Shown piece by piece: positions 35,158 to 43,360 of a DNA stretch of 45,758 nucleotides. Each line of letters begins with the position of its first letter. Positions within the stretch are counted from its first letter, which is position 1. The stretch lies in NCBI GenBank assembly GCA_036267355.1, contig DATAWG010000037.1, positions 1 through 45,758 on the forward strand. The letters are read 5' to 3'. A program made the position numbers and the translations under genes. This stretch comes from Pirellulales bacterium. GTDB lineage: Bacteria; Planctomycetota; Planctomycetia; Pirellulales; DATAWG01. The notes below the pieces were generated by a model, which saw nothing but the letters and a program-made list of their open reading frames with translations, was not told the DNA's origin and did no database searches.

Positions 35158-36228
35158 TTATGGCAGTTTCGATTGATCGATCGGGAGCCCGTCGGAACGG
35201 TTCGACAACCGGCGATGGGTTTCCGGATCGATCGAGAAGTTGACGTCGCGGACCGAGCCGTCGCAATTCACGAAGTGAATCACCGTCGGATGGTTGCTGC
35301 CCCAGATGTTTGCCGTAGCGGCGGCCGACACTTGCGCGGTGCCGGCGATCTCGGGCTGTGGAGGTGTTCCGGTCGGTGGGGTGGTCGGTGGATTGCCGCC
35401 GCTGCCGCCGTAGCGGAAATTGTTGGTGTCGAAGCCGGTCATCGCGGTTTCATTGTCGCCGGGATCCGCGCCGGTCACGAAATTGTTCGGATCGAGATAT
35501 TTTTCGCCGATCAGATACGTATTGCTTGGCCCGTCGGTGATGTGCGCCATCCGGATCTGGCTATGAAGGAAGGAAACGCCGCTCATCTGCTGCGTATTCG
35601 GCCAGGCGTAGGGAGAGGTTGAACTGGTGGCTGCGGAAATCGACGACGGGCCAGCAAACGGTTCGCCCGGGAAAGGGAAATCGCCGGCATTGATCGCGTA
35701 GTCGCATTTCATCACGCCGTTGCCGGAGAGCGAAGTCGTGTTGTTGGGAGATGTGCTGGCCGTGTAGGGATACAAGTTCGGCCGCCGCCCGCTGGGGCAA
35801 TTGAGCCCGGGGACGACGATCGTCACTTGCTGGGCCAACACGCTTTGCCTGGCCGATACCGACTGTCCCTGGCCGATACTCCAGACCGTCTGTTGCTCCA
35901 TGAAGGGCAGGATGCTGTAAACCCAGCCGCCGGGCTGCTTGGCTCCGAAGCCCTGATTGGGATCGCCGACCCAGCCCGATCCCCAGCCGCCGGATGGAAA
36001 ATAGCCTTTGGCCTGCTCGTGGCGGAGCGCCGCGAGGCCAAGCTGCTTGCAATTGTTCTGGCATTGGGCCGAATGTGCGGCTTCGCGAGCTTGGTTCACA
36101 GCCGGCAGCAACAGGCCGACCAAGATGCCGATGATCGTGATCACCACGAGCAACTCGACGAGCGTAAAGCCGCGGCGCGACGGCCGCGAGGCCACGGATG
36201 GTGCTTGGCGATGGACGATGGCTTGCAT
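35158..36228 (-). CDS. DUF1559 pilin-like protein (copy 2 of a tandem pair)
   Basis: A 356-aa DUF1559 (SBP_bac_10) protein, a family greatly expanded in planctomycetes. The N-terminus has a type IV prepilin-like leader of ~19 residues ending SRRG, then [20 protein letters not shown] with the conserved Glu5, so it should be cut and methylated by prepilin peptidase and be exported. The DUF1559 part follows ([45 protein letters not shown]), and the C-terminus has the typical [20 protein letters not shown] motif. The function is unknown; a role as pseudopilin or surface-layer component is inferred. The ATG at 36226-36228 follows AAGGAACGGAG. The gap from the upstream paralogue is 45 bp, so the two form an operon. 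Confidence 0.92.
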   Translation of the reverse strand: MQAIVHRQAPSVASRPSRRGFTLVELLVVITIIGILVGLLLPAVNQAREAAHSAQCQNNCKQLGLAALRHEQAKGYFPSGGWGSGWVGDPNQGFGAKQPGGWVYSILPFMEQQTVWSIGQGQSVSARQSVLAQQVTIVVPGLNCPSGRRPNLYPYTASTSPNNTTSLSGNGVMKCDYAINAGDFPFPGEPFAGPSSISAATSSTSPYAWPNTQQMSGVSFLHSQIRMAHITDGPSNTYLIGEKYLDPNNFVTGADPGDNETAMTGFDTNNFRYGGSGGNPPTTPPTGTPPQPEIAGTAQVSAAATANIWGSNHPTVIHFVNCDGSVRDVNFSIDPETHRRLSNRSDGLPIDQSKLP

Positions 36229-36273
36229 AACTCCGTTCCTTGACCGAATCTGCGGCCGAATTTGCGAACCGGC

Positions 36274-37308
36274 TCACTGAACTTTCGTGGGATCGATGGC
36301 CACTTTGGTGCTGCGATTGGCGAGATTGCCGTGCGTGACCGAATCGATCGAATAACTGATATTGTGGACCGAGCCGTCGCAAAACGCCATATGGATGCCC
36401 GAGGGATGGGCACTGCCCCAGATGAAATCATTGTCGTAGCCGGGGGTGTCGGGCATGGGTGTGTCGCCATACGAAGTGTCGGCGGTGCGGAAGACGTCGT
36501 TGTCGAATCCGACCGTGGCCCATTCGTTGTCGGCGCCTTCCGAGCCGTTGGTGTAATCGTCCGGGTCGAGATATTTGTCGCCGAGAAGATAGGTATTGGT
36601 GGCGCCTTTCGTGGCAAGATGGCCCATCGTAATCTGGCTGCGCTGAAACGAAATGCCGGTCAGCGTGCTCGTCGAGCTCCAGGAGAAACCATTGTCGCCG
36701 TTCGATAAACCGCTCGGGCCGCCATAGAACTGATCGACGGCCGTATCGCCGGCGTTGATCGCATAATCGGTCTTGCACACGGACGATTCATACGCCACGT
36801 TGATCGCCTGATAGCCGGTGGGAACAAGTTGCACGGTCCGGCGGCTGGGGCAGTAGTAGACGGCGAGCGGCGTGGTGAGTTGGCCGGCCATGGCGGCCTG
36901 CTTCGCCGATGTTTGCGTATCGGAAGCGATTCCCGTTCCAAGGCTCCAGAGATTTTTCTGATCGAGAAACGGCAGGCAGCTATATAGCCAACCGCCGGGC
37001 TGCTTCAGTCCGTAGCCGCGGTCCGGGTCGCCGGCCCAGCTCCATCCCCAACCGCCCGAGGGAAAGAACCCCGCAACATCGACGTGCTCGAGTGCGGCAA
37101 GGCCGAGTTGCTTGACGTTGTTGGCGCACTGCGCGGCGCGGGCCGATTCGCGGGCCGATTGCACCGCCGGCAAGAGCAGCGACATCAGGATGCCGATGAT
37201 CGTGATCACGACGAGCAACTCGACGAGCGTAAACGCCCGGCGCGTAGGGCGAACTCGGCGAGCCTGGAAATGACCAGCATGAAAGGCGTTCATTGGTCGA
37301 TCTTTCAT
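36274..37308 (-). CDS. DUF1559 pilin-like protein (copy 1 of a tandem pair)
   Basis: A 344-aa paralogue of the downstream DUF1559 protein. They share the pilin-like helix ([16 protein letters not shown]), a similar [17 protein letters not shown] and [15 protein letters not shown], and the C-terminal [19 protein letters not shown]. The residue before the cleavage site is Ala (TRRA/FTLV) instead of the usual Gly of prepilins, while Glu5 is kept; processing may be less efficient or differ. The start at 37308 has no clear ribosome site. An ATG five codons later (37293) is about as likely and is preceded by GAAAGAT. The pair is co-directional with a 45-bp gap and most likely arose by tandem duplication, although the proteins have diverged considerably. 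Confidence 0.9.
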   Translation of the reverse strand: MKDRPMNAFHAGHFQARRVRPTRRAFTLVELLVVITIIGILMSLLLPAVQSARESARAAQCANNVKQLGLAALEHVDVAGFFPSGGWGWSWAGDPDRGYGLKQPGGWLYSCLPFLDQKNLWSLGTGIASDTQTSAKQAAMAGQLTTPLAVYYCPSRRTVQLVPTGYQAINVAYESSVCKTDYAINAGDTAVDQFYGGPSGLSNGDNGFSWSSTSTLTGISFQRSQITMGHLATKGATNTYLLGDKYLDPDDYTNGSEGADNEWATVGFDNDVFRTADTSYGDTPMPDTPGYDNDFIWGSAHPSGIHMAFCDGSVHNISYSIDSVTHGNLANRSTKVAIDPTKVQ

Positions 37309-38129
37309 CGTTTGCCGCTTGGAATTCCGCGATGCCCAGCCATACGCTCAACGAACGATTGCCGGAAAGCCCCTCACTCCGAGAAACAGGCAGCCCGCGC
37401 AATCGAGTGGCGTGCCGCGTCGCTGAATGGCCGAACGGTTGGCTGAGAAAAGTCCCCGCGATCGATTCATCCGCCCTGGAATTCGCTGTGGCCTCCACGA
37501 ACGAGGCGATGGTTCCACAGCAGCCTAAATCCTAAATGTTTGTGCCGTTTCTTGCAAACAAAAACCGAGGGCCGACGGCGAATTGGCGAATTGCCGAATT
37601 GCTGGATCGGCGAAGAGTCGTACGCGGAGCCATGGAGACGCGGAGAGCGAAAAGGCAACCGAAATCGAGGCCGGGCGATGATCGATCGACGAGCGGCGCG
37701 CCGTCAAGAACGCAGCATGGGTCAAAAACCTGGTCGATCGGTTCGCGGTCGGCGAGAGCCACGCCGATCCGAAGCTGTCGCCGCCTGTGTTCGCCTCTTG
37801 GACGATGCTCTGCAACGAACTGATGAAACATGGAGGAGGTGCTGGAAAAGCAAGGGAAAGGTCGCCTCGCGGCCGGCCTGAAAGGCCGATTCTGCCAGCC
37901 CAGGCCGGAGCCGCGCAAGCGGCGGAGGCCTGGGTCAACGGCCCCCACGACGCGCCGGCCCTGAAAGGGCCGTTCAATAAACGACGGGAACCCTGGAACG
38001 GCCCAGTCAGGGCCGGACAACACGTTGCATCGAGTTCCCAGGGCTACGCCGCTGGCGCGGCTCCGCCCTGGGCTGACGGAATGAGCCTTTCAGGCTCAGG
38101 CTTTATCCGCCTCTCGCCCCTCACCCCCA
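37309..38129. other. Long intergenic region with repeat modules
   Basis: An 821-bp gap. The part nearest the DUF1559 genes (37309-37520) must hold their promoter; no clear -35/-10 pair was found. Around 37575-37640 there are imperfect GGCGAATT repeats and a stretch related to the ACGCGGAG family. The right third holds the structured modules described in the next entry. Open frames (for example 37525-37977 on the minus strand) have no protein-like features. Confidence 0.6.
37875..38097. repeat. Inverted pair of two-hairpin modules
   Basis: Module 1 (plus sense): hairpin GGCC-TGAAA-GGCC (37875-37887), an 11-nt spacer, then a 36-nt compound hairpin (37899-37934). The compound hairpin has stem CCCAGGCC/GGCCTGGG, a GGA/GGA internal loop, inner stem GCCGC/GCGGC and GCAA tetraloop. 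Module 2 is the same on the minus strand: GAGCC-TGAAA-GGCTC (38083-38097), a similar 10-nt spacer, and a 36-nt hairpin (38037-38072) with stem CCCAGGGC/GCCCTGGG, the same inner stem and GCCA loop. Stem bases differ between modules in paired fashion. Two extra hairpins, GGCCC-TGAAA-GGGCC (37957-37971) and GGCCC-AGTCA-GGGCC (38000-38014), lie between. Confidence 0.85.
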
Positions 38130-39038
38130 CTAACCTTCCGCCATTTCGCGGGCGTGGTAGCTCGACCGCACGAATGGCCCGCTGGCCACTTGCTTGAAGC
38201 CAAGCAGCCGGGCCAGTTGGCCCAGTTCGTCGAATTCCTCCGGCGGCACGTAGCGCTCGACCGGCAGATGGGCCGGCGTCGGCTGGAGATATTGGCCGAG
38301 CGTGAGCAAATCGCAGCCGGCGGCCCGCAGGTCGGCGAGCGTGTCGAGCAGTTCGTCGTGCGTTTCGCCCAAGCCGAGCATCAGGCCGCTTTTGGTTTTG
38401 ATCGACGGATCAAGCCGCTTGACTTGCCGGAGCAATTCGAGCGTCCAACGATAATCGCTCTTTCTGCCGCGCACGCGGCGATACAATCGCGGCACCGTTT
38501 CCGTGTTGTGGTTGAACACTTCCGGCGCCGCCGCAACCATCCGCTCGATCGCGCCCGGCTTGTCGAGAAAATCGGGCGTGAGCACTTCAATCGTCGCGCC
38601 GGTTCGCTCTCGAACGGCCAGCACGGATTGATAAAAATGCTCGGCCCCGCCGTCGGCCAGATCGTCGCGCGTCACCGAGGTGATCACGACGTGCTTCAGC
38701 CCCAGCCGAACGGCCGCTTCCGCGACGCGCTGCGGCTCGTTGGCCTCGAGGGCCTCGGTCTTTCCTTTCGGCACCGAGCAGAAGCCGCATGGCCGCGTGC
38801 ACACGTTGCCGAGGATCATGAACGTGGCCGTCTTGGCCGACCAACATTCCATGCGGTTCGGGCATTTAGCGCTTTCGCACACCGTTTCCAGGCCCAGCTC
38901 GGAGATCAAGCCGGCCGTGAAATGCAGGCCGCCGCCGGGAGGTAAATTCCGTTTCAACCAACGGGGCAAGCGCGTTTGAGCTTCGGCTGGCGGGCCGGAA
39001 GCGCTGGCGGGGCCGGTCGCACACGATCGGTGAGTCAT
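38130..39038 (-). CDS. lipA: Lipoyl synthase
   Basis: A ~302-aa radical-SAM enzyme that inserts two sulfurs into protein-bound octanoate to form lipoate. Both iron-sulfur cluster motifs are intact: CESAKCPNRMEC for the auxiliary cluster and CTRPCGFC for the SAM cluster. The C-terminal RSSYHA serine ligand is also present. Other family stretches are TFMILGNVC, VITSVTRDDLADGGA, FNHNTETVPRLYRRVR, KSGLMLGLGE and LTLGQYLQPT. I prefer the ATG at 39036-39038; no strong ribosome site precedes it. The frame is open to a GTG at 39155, which would add 39 residues reading PIVEL repeats encoded by a tandem DNA repeat. It lies downstream of lipB on the same strand, presumably in one transcript. Confidence 0.93.
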   Translation of the reverse strand: MTHRSCATGPASASGPPAEAQTRLPRWLKRNLPPGGGLHFTAGLISELGLETVCESAKCPNRMECWSAKTATFMILGNVCTRPCGFCSVPKGKTEALEANEPQRVAEAAVRLGLKHVVITSVTRDDLADGGAEHFYQSVLAVRERTGATIEVLTPDFLDKPGAIERMVAAAPEVFNHNTETVPRLYRRVRGRKSDYRWTLELLRQVKRLDPSIKTKSGLMLGLGETHDELLDTLADLRAAGCDLLTLGQYLQPTPAHLPVERYVPPEEFDELGQLARLLGFKQVASGPFVRSSYHAREMAEG

Positions 39039-39053
39039 CGCCCGGCCGGCAGT

Positions 39054-39120
39054 CGGCAATTCGGCAGTCGGCAATTCGACGATCGGCAATTCGACGATCG
39101 GCAGTTCGACGATCGGCAGC
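39054..39120. repeat. 15-bp tandem repeat between lipB and lipA
   Basis: Four consecutive 15-bp units of the type CGGCAATTCGACGAT (39054-39068, 39069-39083, 39084-39098, 39099-39113) plus a 7-bp partial unit. Units differ by only one to four bases, so the array is young. As 15 is a multiple of three, copy-number change would not break the reading frame if lipA started upstream. Confidence 0.9.
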
Positions 39121-39135
39121 GCGGTCTTGGAAAAT

Positions 39136-39876
39136 TCAATGGGCACGGGCAGCACGCTCTCGCGTTTTCTCGGGCGAACGGGCCAACAGCGGATGGCTGG
39201 TGTGAATGTGGTAGCGAGCGGCGCCGAAGGCCTCGGCGAAATGCCGCACGATGCCGCTCCGCACCGCCGTCATTTTAACCGACCCTTGCCGTTCGACCAT
39301 CAGGCTGCTCATCGGCTCGCCGTCGGCCGGATCGCTCACGACCCGCCGCACCAGCCGCATCGCCGGCGCGACATTCAAAAAAGCTCCGTGATAGGTGGTC
39401 CAATTCTTCACTGCCGCGCCGATCGCGGCAAGTTGGCCCGTGCGTCCCCAAACGCCCGGCCAGCCGTCGCGGCCGGTCGCGGGAATGGCCAGCTCGGCAA
39501 GCGTGTTCATGAGCCCGGCTTGCAAGCGGCCCAGATATTCGCCGACCGTCCAGGCGCATCGCTCCAGCGGCACGATGGGATAAATTGCCAGTTGCCCCGG
39601 CAAATGTGCGATGCATCCGCCGCCGCGATTCAGCCAGCGGACTTCGATCTGCTGGCTAATAAGTTCGTCGCTGCTGATATGGAGGTGAGTTCGCGAGCCG
39701 CTCCGTCCGACCGTGATCAGCGGCGGATGTTCGCATACCAATAGCGTGATCGCGCGATCGCCGGCCCCGCTGGCTTCGTAAACCAGCCGTTGCTGCAACG
39801 CCAGGCAGGCCTCGAAATCGATCGGGCCGAGCAAGAATGCCTGCATGGCGTCGGAAGTTGGTGCAAAGTGATCCAT
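39136..39876 (-). CDS. lipB: LipB-family octanoyltransferase-like protein lacking catalytic residues
   Basis: A 246-aa protein of the lipoate/biotin ligase fold. The LipB family moves octanoate from acyl carrier protein to lipoyl domains. Shared stretches include LLVCEHPPLITVGRSG, WLNRGGG, AHLPGQLAIYPIVPL (usual form THGPGQ), NTLAELAIPA, GVWGRTGQLAAIGAAV and TTYHGAFLNVAP. Against E. coli LipB, the catalytic Lys135 of EKKICSLG aligns with Gln148, and the acyl-carrying Cys169 of INPCGYAG aligns with Asp182 in VVSDPADGEP. No cysteine lies after residue 107. The N- and C-terminal parts are otherwise of full length, and no frameshift is evident. It is followed by the 15-bp tandem repeat and lipA. 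Enzymatic activity by the classical mechanism is not expected; the role is uncertain. The symbol reflects homology only. Confidence 0.8.
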   Translation of the reverse strand: MDHFAPTSDAMQAFLLGPIDFEACLALQQRLVYEASGAGDRAITLLVCEHPPLITVGRSGSRTHLHISSDELISQQIEVRWLNRGGGCIAHLPGQLAIYPIVPLERCAWTVGEYLGRLQAGLMNTLAELAIPATGRDGWPGVWGRTGQLAAIGAAVKNWTTYHGAFLNVAPAMRLVRRVVSDPADGEPMSSLMVERQGSVKMTAVRSGIVRHFAEAFGAARYHIHTSHPLLARSPEKTRERAARAH

Positions 39877-39894
39877 GGGGCGCTTAAGGTAGTA

Positions 39895-39969
39895 GGCATA
39901 CTCCGTATGCCGTTTGCGGTCACATTCCGGCTACCATTATCAAGTGGCCGACGGCACACGGAGCTTGCC
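39895..39969. repeat. Rearranged third copy of the GGCATAC hairpin element
   Basis: The hairpin GGCATAC-TCC-GTATGCC (39895-39911), identical to those at 7266 and 7459, is followed 41 nt later by a degenerate GGCACAC-GGA-GCTTGCC (39953-39969). The flank CAAGTGGCCGAC is the complement of the one in the 7.2-kb copies, so the second hairpin is in inverted orientation. It lies upstream of lipB and of smpB, which are divergent. Confidence 0.75.
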
Positions 39970-40098
39970 TGCTACATTGCCTCTTGCGATTGGGCGGCGG
40001 TTGTATACGATTCGGAATAACGCTCAGCAGTTCGCGTCAAGTCTTATCGAAAGCCAACCCCACTCTAGCAGTCGCCTCGGCGACGGGAAAGAGCAGCT

Positions 40099-40611
40099 AC
40101 GGCCCCGACGAACCCCAACAAAAAGGCGAAAAAAAAGCCCCCCGTCGACCGCGAGCACGACAACGAACGGCTCATCGCGCAGAATCGCCGCGCCCGGCAT
40201 GAATACGAGGTGATCGACACGCTCGAGTGCGGGATCGTGCTTGTCGGAAGCGAGGTGAAAAGCTTGCGCGGCGGCCGTCTTTCGCTCGACGAAGCCTACG
40301 GTCGGCTCGTGCGCGGCGAAGTGTTTTTGATGGGCTGCGATATTGCCGAATACGTGCAAGCCAACCGGCTGAATCATCAGCCCCGCCGCCCGCGCAAGCT
40401 CTTGATGCACCGCCGCGAGATCAAGAAATTCGCCAGCCAGGCGATGGAGAAGGGGCTCACCCTCGTGCCCTTGAAAATGTATTTCAAAGAGGGCCGGGCC
40501 AAGGTGCTCATCGGCATCTGCCGCGGCAAGAAGCTGCACGACAAACGCGAGTCGCTAAAAACCGCCGCCGTCAAACGCGACCTCCAACGCGCCATGCGCC
40601 GCGAACATTGA
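40099..40611 (+). CDS. smpB: SsrA-binding protein SmpB, apparent ACG start
   Basis: SmpB binds tmRNA and brings it to stalled ribosomes for trans-translation. The protein shows LIAQNRRARHEYEVIDTLEC, GIVLVGSEVKSLRGGRLSLD, EAYGRLVRGEVFLMGCDIAE, and the C-terminal KLHDKRESLKTAAVKRDLQR helix region. The conserved stretch beginning NERLIAQNRRARHEYEV lies upstream of the first standard start codon (GTG at 40210, within the conserved block). From the stop at 40066 to 40210 the frame has no ATG, GTG, TTG or CTG. An ACG at 40099, preceded by GGGAAAGAG at 5-nt spacing, would give the very SmpB-like N-terminus APTNPNKKAKKKPPVD. So either initiation is at ACG, or a T-to-C change (or sequence error) altered an ATG. 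With this start the length is 170 aa, in the normal range; with GTG 40210 it is 133 aa and lacks conserved residues. Confidence 0.85.
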   Translation, partial: TAPTNPNKKAKKKPPVDREHDNERLIAQNRRARHEYEVIDTLECGIVLVGSEVKSLRGGRLSLDEAYGRLVRGEVFLMGCDIAEYVQANRLNHQPRRPRKLLMHRREIKKFASQAMEKGLTLVPLKMYFKEGRAKVLIGICRGKKLHDKRESLKTAAVKRDLQRAMRREH

Positions 40612-40779
40612 GGCCGAATAGCCGCACCCCAATCAATCGCTTTCGAAGTGCTTGCTCATATGGATGGCCGGGCGGTGATAGCCGCTGGCAAGATAGAAAT
40701 CGATTGCCGCCCACGTCGGGCCTGGTGTGCGCACGGAGCGCTTCAAGAGCATTCCCGGTCGATGCTTCGCTCCCGTTAA

Positions 40780-42924
40780 TCACCCCCGCGGCGGCTCGAG
40801 CGTTACTTCCAGTTGCACTTCCTTGCCGGCGCGTTTGACGCGCACGGGCACCTTGTCGCCGGCGCGGTGTTCGCGGAGCGCGGCGTCGAAATCCTCCAGG
40901 CCGGAAACCTTGGTGTCGCCGAGGCGGGTGATGATGTCGCCGGATTTCAAGCCGCCCACTTCCGCCGGGCCTCCCTTGGTGACGCCGGAGATCGCGTAGC
41001 CGCCGGGGTTTTCGACGCCGAAATCCGGAATGCTGCCGAAGTAGGGGCGATCGCCGCTCTGCTGCGTCGGGTGGCCGAACGACGCCGGCGATTCAAAGAA
41101 ATGCGGCCGCTCCGGCGCGTCGGCAATCGCGGCCGCCACGTCGGTCACAAAATCGGCCACGCGACGCATGTCGGGCACATCGAGCTTGTCGGCCGTATCC
41201 GTCGGACGGTGATAATCGGCGTGCAGGCCGGTGAAGAAAAATAGCACCGGAATCTTCTTGCCGAAGAACGACGCATGATCGCTCGGGCCGAACCCACCTT
41301 TTTCGCCAATGATCTTGAAGCCGAACGGCTCGTCGAGCCGCGCGACCAGCGGGGCAAACTCCGTGGCCGTGTCGATGCCGTAAACGGTGAGCTTGTTGTC
41401 TTTCATTCGGCCGACCATATCCATGTTGAGCATCGCGATCGTTTTGTCGAGCGGAACGAGCGGATCGCGAACATAGCGGGCGCTGCCCAAGAGGCCCCGT
41501 TCTTCGCCGGTGAACGAGATGAACAGAAACCTGCGCGGGAATTTCTTCACCTTCGCCCGTTCTGCTAGTTGCCGGGCGACTTCGAGCAGTGCGGCAGTGC
41601 CCGAGGCATTGTCGTCGGCGCCGGGATGGATCACATGCACGGCCTGCGGGGCAAGCGAACCGAATCCGCCGTAGCCCAGATGGTCGTAATGGGCGCCGAT
41701 GACGATCGTCTCGTCGGCATGCGGGCCATCCCCTTCGAGTTCGGCAAGCACGTTTCGGGCAGGCGTTTTGGTACGCACCAAGTCGGCTTCGCCGGCGACT
41801 CGCCAGCCAGAAAGTTCGCGTGATTGCGGTTTGCCGGCCGCATCGATCTCGTGCTCGATCGATGCCAGATCGGAACCGGTGGCCGCTTTGATCATGGCGT
41901 CGATCGGGCCGCGGCGGCAGAAGAACACGGCCGGGCGGCTTGGATCGTCTTCGTCGCCGGCCCGCTCGACTCCCAACAGCGGATCGATCTCGTCGGCAAC
42001 CATTTTCGTGCGGTTGGCGATTTGGCCGGCCAGGCGCTCATCGTTTTTCACATGCGCGGCGATCTGCTCGAGCGCGGGGTGGGCGATCCTCAAGTACGCT
42101 TCATTTTCCTTGGCGAGATCCGCGATGGCCGATTGCATCGACGATTGCAGGCTGCCGACTGAGCGGCGAATGCCGTCGTCGTCGCTGCAGAAAATGATTG
42201 CCGCCGCGCCATGCTCGGCGGCGGTGGCCACTTTGCGGATGAAGGGGGCGTAGGGCGAATCGTGGTTGCCGAACAAGCCATGCGGATCGGACCGTTGCGG
42301 TTGGTGCCGCAGCACGATGACGATTTTGCCCTTCACGTCGAAACCGGCATAGTCGTCATAGTTCTCCTTCTTGGCGGTGATGCCGTAGCCGACAAACACG
42401 GCCGGGGCGTCGAATTTGTGCGAGCCGCCGATGGCCAGCGGATTGAAATCGGTTCCGAGCTTCAACGCAATCGTCTGCGGCTCTTTCTTGCCGGACGAAT
42501 TCTTTTCGGATGCTGGCCCCACGAATTCAAGCCGATTCCGCTTTTCCGGCCCGAGCTCCGACCCGAGCGACAAATTGATCCGCTCGAATGGCTGACCGTC
42601 GTAGAGATCGGTCTTCAGGCCGAGTTCTTTGAACCGCCGGGCAATATAGTCGCCAGCCAATACCAAGCCATGCGTCCCCAACCCCCGGCCTTCGAGCTCC
42701 GGCGAGGCAAGATAACGAGTCGCGTCGGCTAGCCGCTGGTCGGCGGCCTTGGCGGCAGCGTCTTCCGGCGCGCCCGCGACGCGATCAACGGCGGATTTGG
42801 CGGGTGCCGCGGCGTAGGCAGCAGAGGTTTTCGCCGGCGTCTCGGCAAAGATGGGCAAATTCGCGGCAACGGCAAACCCGATCGCGACGACAAAACCACA
42901 AAACGTCAAAATCCGGCGGTTCAC
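40780..42924 (-). CDS. Exported M28-family metallopeptidase with PA and PDZ domains
   Basis: A ~714-aa exported peptidase. The N-terminus after the GTG at 42922-42924 (VNRRILTFCGFVVAIGFAVA) is a signal peptide; TGGAG lies 9 nt upstream. The frame is open to 43026, but that part lacks coding character. An N-terminal helical part (ATRYLASPELEGRGLGTHG) is typical of M28 aminopeptidases. A protease-associated (PA) insertion spans ~165-260. The zinc core lies at ~400-575: IVIGAHYDHLG (His), GADDNASGTAALLE (bridging Asp), SFTGEERGLLGS (catalytic Glu, Glu ligand), LNMDMVGRM (Asp) and LHADYHRPTDTADKL (His), so all ligands are present. A PDZ domain ends the protein (~628-712), with YAISGVTKGGPAEVGGLKSG. 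The specificity is likely N-terminal amino acids or dipeptides, inferred from the family. Confidence 0.92.
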   Translation of the reverse strand: MNRRILTFCGFVVAIGFAVAANLPIFAETPAKTSAAYAAAPAKSAVDRVAGAPEDAAAKAADQRLADATRYLASPELEGRGLGTHGLVLAGDYIARRFKELGLKTDLYDGQPFERINLSLGSELGPEKRNRLEFVGPASEKNSSGKKEPQTIALKLGTDFNPLAIGGSHKFDAPAVFVGYGITAKKENYDDYAGFDVKGKIVIVLRHQPQRSDPHGLFGNHDSPYAPFIRKVATAAEHGAAAIIFCSDDDGIRRSVGSLQSSMQSAIADLAKENEAYLRIAHPALEQIAAHVKNDERLAGQIANRTKMVADEIDPLLGVERAGDEDDPSRPAVFFCRRGPIDAMIKAATGSDLASIEHEIDAAGKPQSRELSGWRVAGEADLVRTKTPARNVLAELEGDGPHADETIVIGAHYDHLGYGGFGSLAPQAVHVIHPGADDNASGTAALLEVARQLAERAKVKKFPRRFLFISFTGEERGLLGSARYVRDPLVPLDKTIAMLNMDMVGRMKDNKLTVYGIDTATEFAPLVARLDEPFGFKIIGEKGGFGPSDHASFFGKKIPVLFFFTGLHADYHRPTDTADKLDVPDMRRVADFVTDVAAAIADAPERPHFFESPASFGHPTQQSGDRPYFGSIPDFGVENPGGYAISGVTKGGPAEVGGLKSGDIITRLGDTKVSGLEDFDAALREHRAGDKVPVRVKRAGKEVQLEVTLEPPRG

Positions 42925-43360
42925 AATCGAACTCCAGCTTAGGAGGGCAACTTGGTGGGGAATATTTGGTGGGCTGGGCGGCTTTGGAAGGTCGGGGAGG
43001 GCAAAGCCGATTAGCGGCGCCTCCACCGTGGATCGGCGGTCTTATCCGACTGCGAATCCATCGCGGACACGCTGCCGTTTAATACCGCCGGCCCTTCGCT
43101 CATTCTTTCACCCGGCGGCGGCGACCGTCAAGTTGCGAATTCGATTATTCGATTTTGACACCGCGCGGTTTGCCGGATATTCTTCGCCCTCGCCACATTG
43201 GGACCACGGATGGACCCAGGGGGCAAATGCCGAGCGATGAAGCGCGATTGGCGAAACCCGCGGGGAAACTCGGTTTCGCACATTCGTCTAAGGCGTTCTT
43301 TCGTCGCTCGCCATCGGTGTTTAGCTACTCCCCCGAGGGGGTGCACATGGAGGTGCGCGC
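42925..43360. other. Divergent intergenic region
   Basis: A 436-bp gap between the M28 peptidase and the receiver-like gene, transcribed in opposite directions, so both promoters lie here. No convincing -35/-10 pair was found. A short hairpin CCCCC-GA-GGGGG (43330-43341) sits about 9 nt before the GGAGG ribosome site of the receiver-like gene and could affect its translation. No small gene could be supported. Confidence 0.45.

Noticed and set aside
37525-37977. Minus-strand 150-codon frame upstream of the DUF1559 pair
   Set aside because: It runs into the structured repeat modules and has shadow-like composition.
40099-40212. Frameshift in smpB at the A8/C-rich run as explanation for the missing start
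   Set aside because: Re-reading the frame shows continuous SmpB-like sequence from ACG 40099 through the run without a shift, so a non-standard or mutated start codon explains it better.
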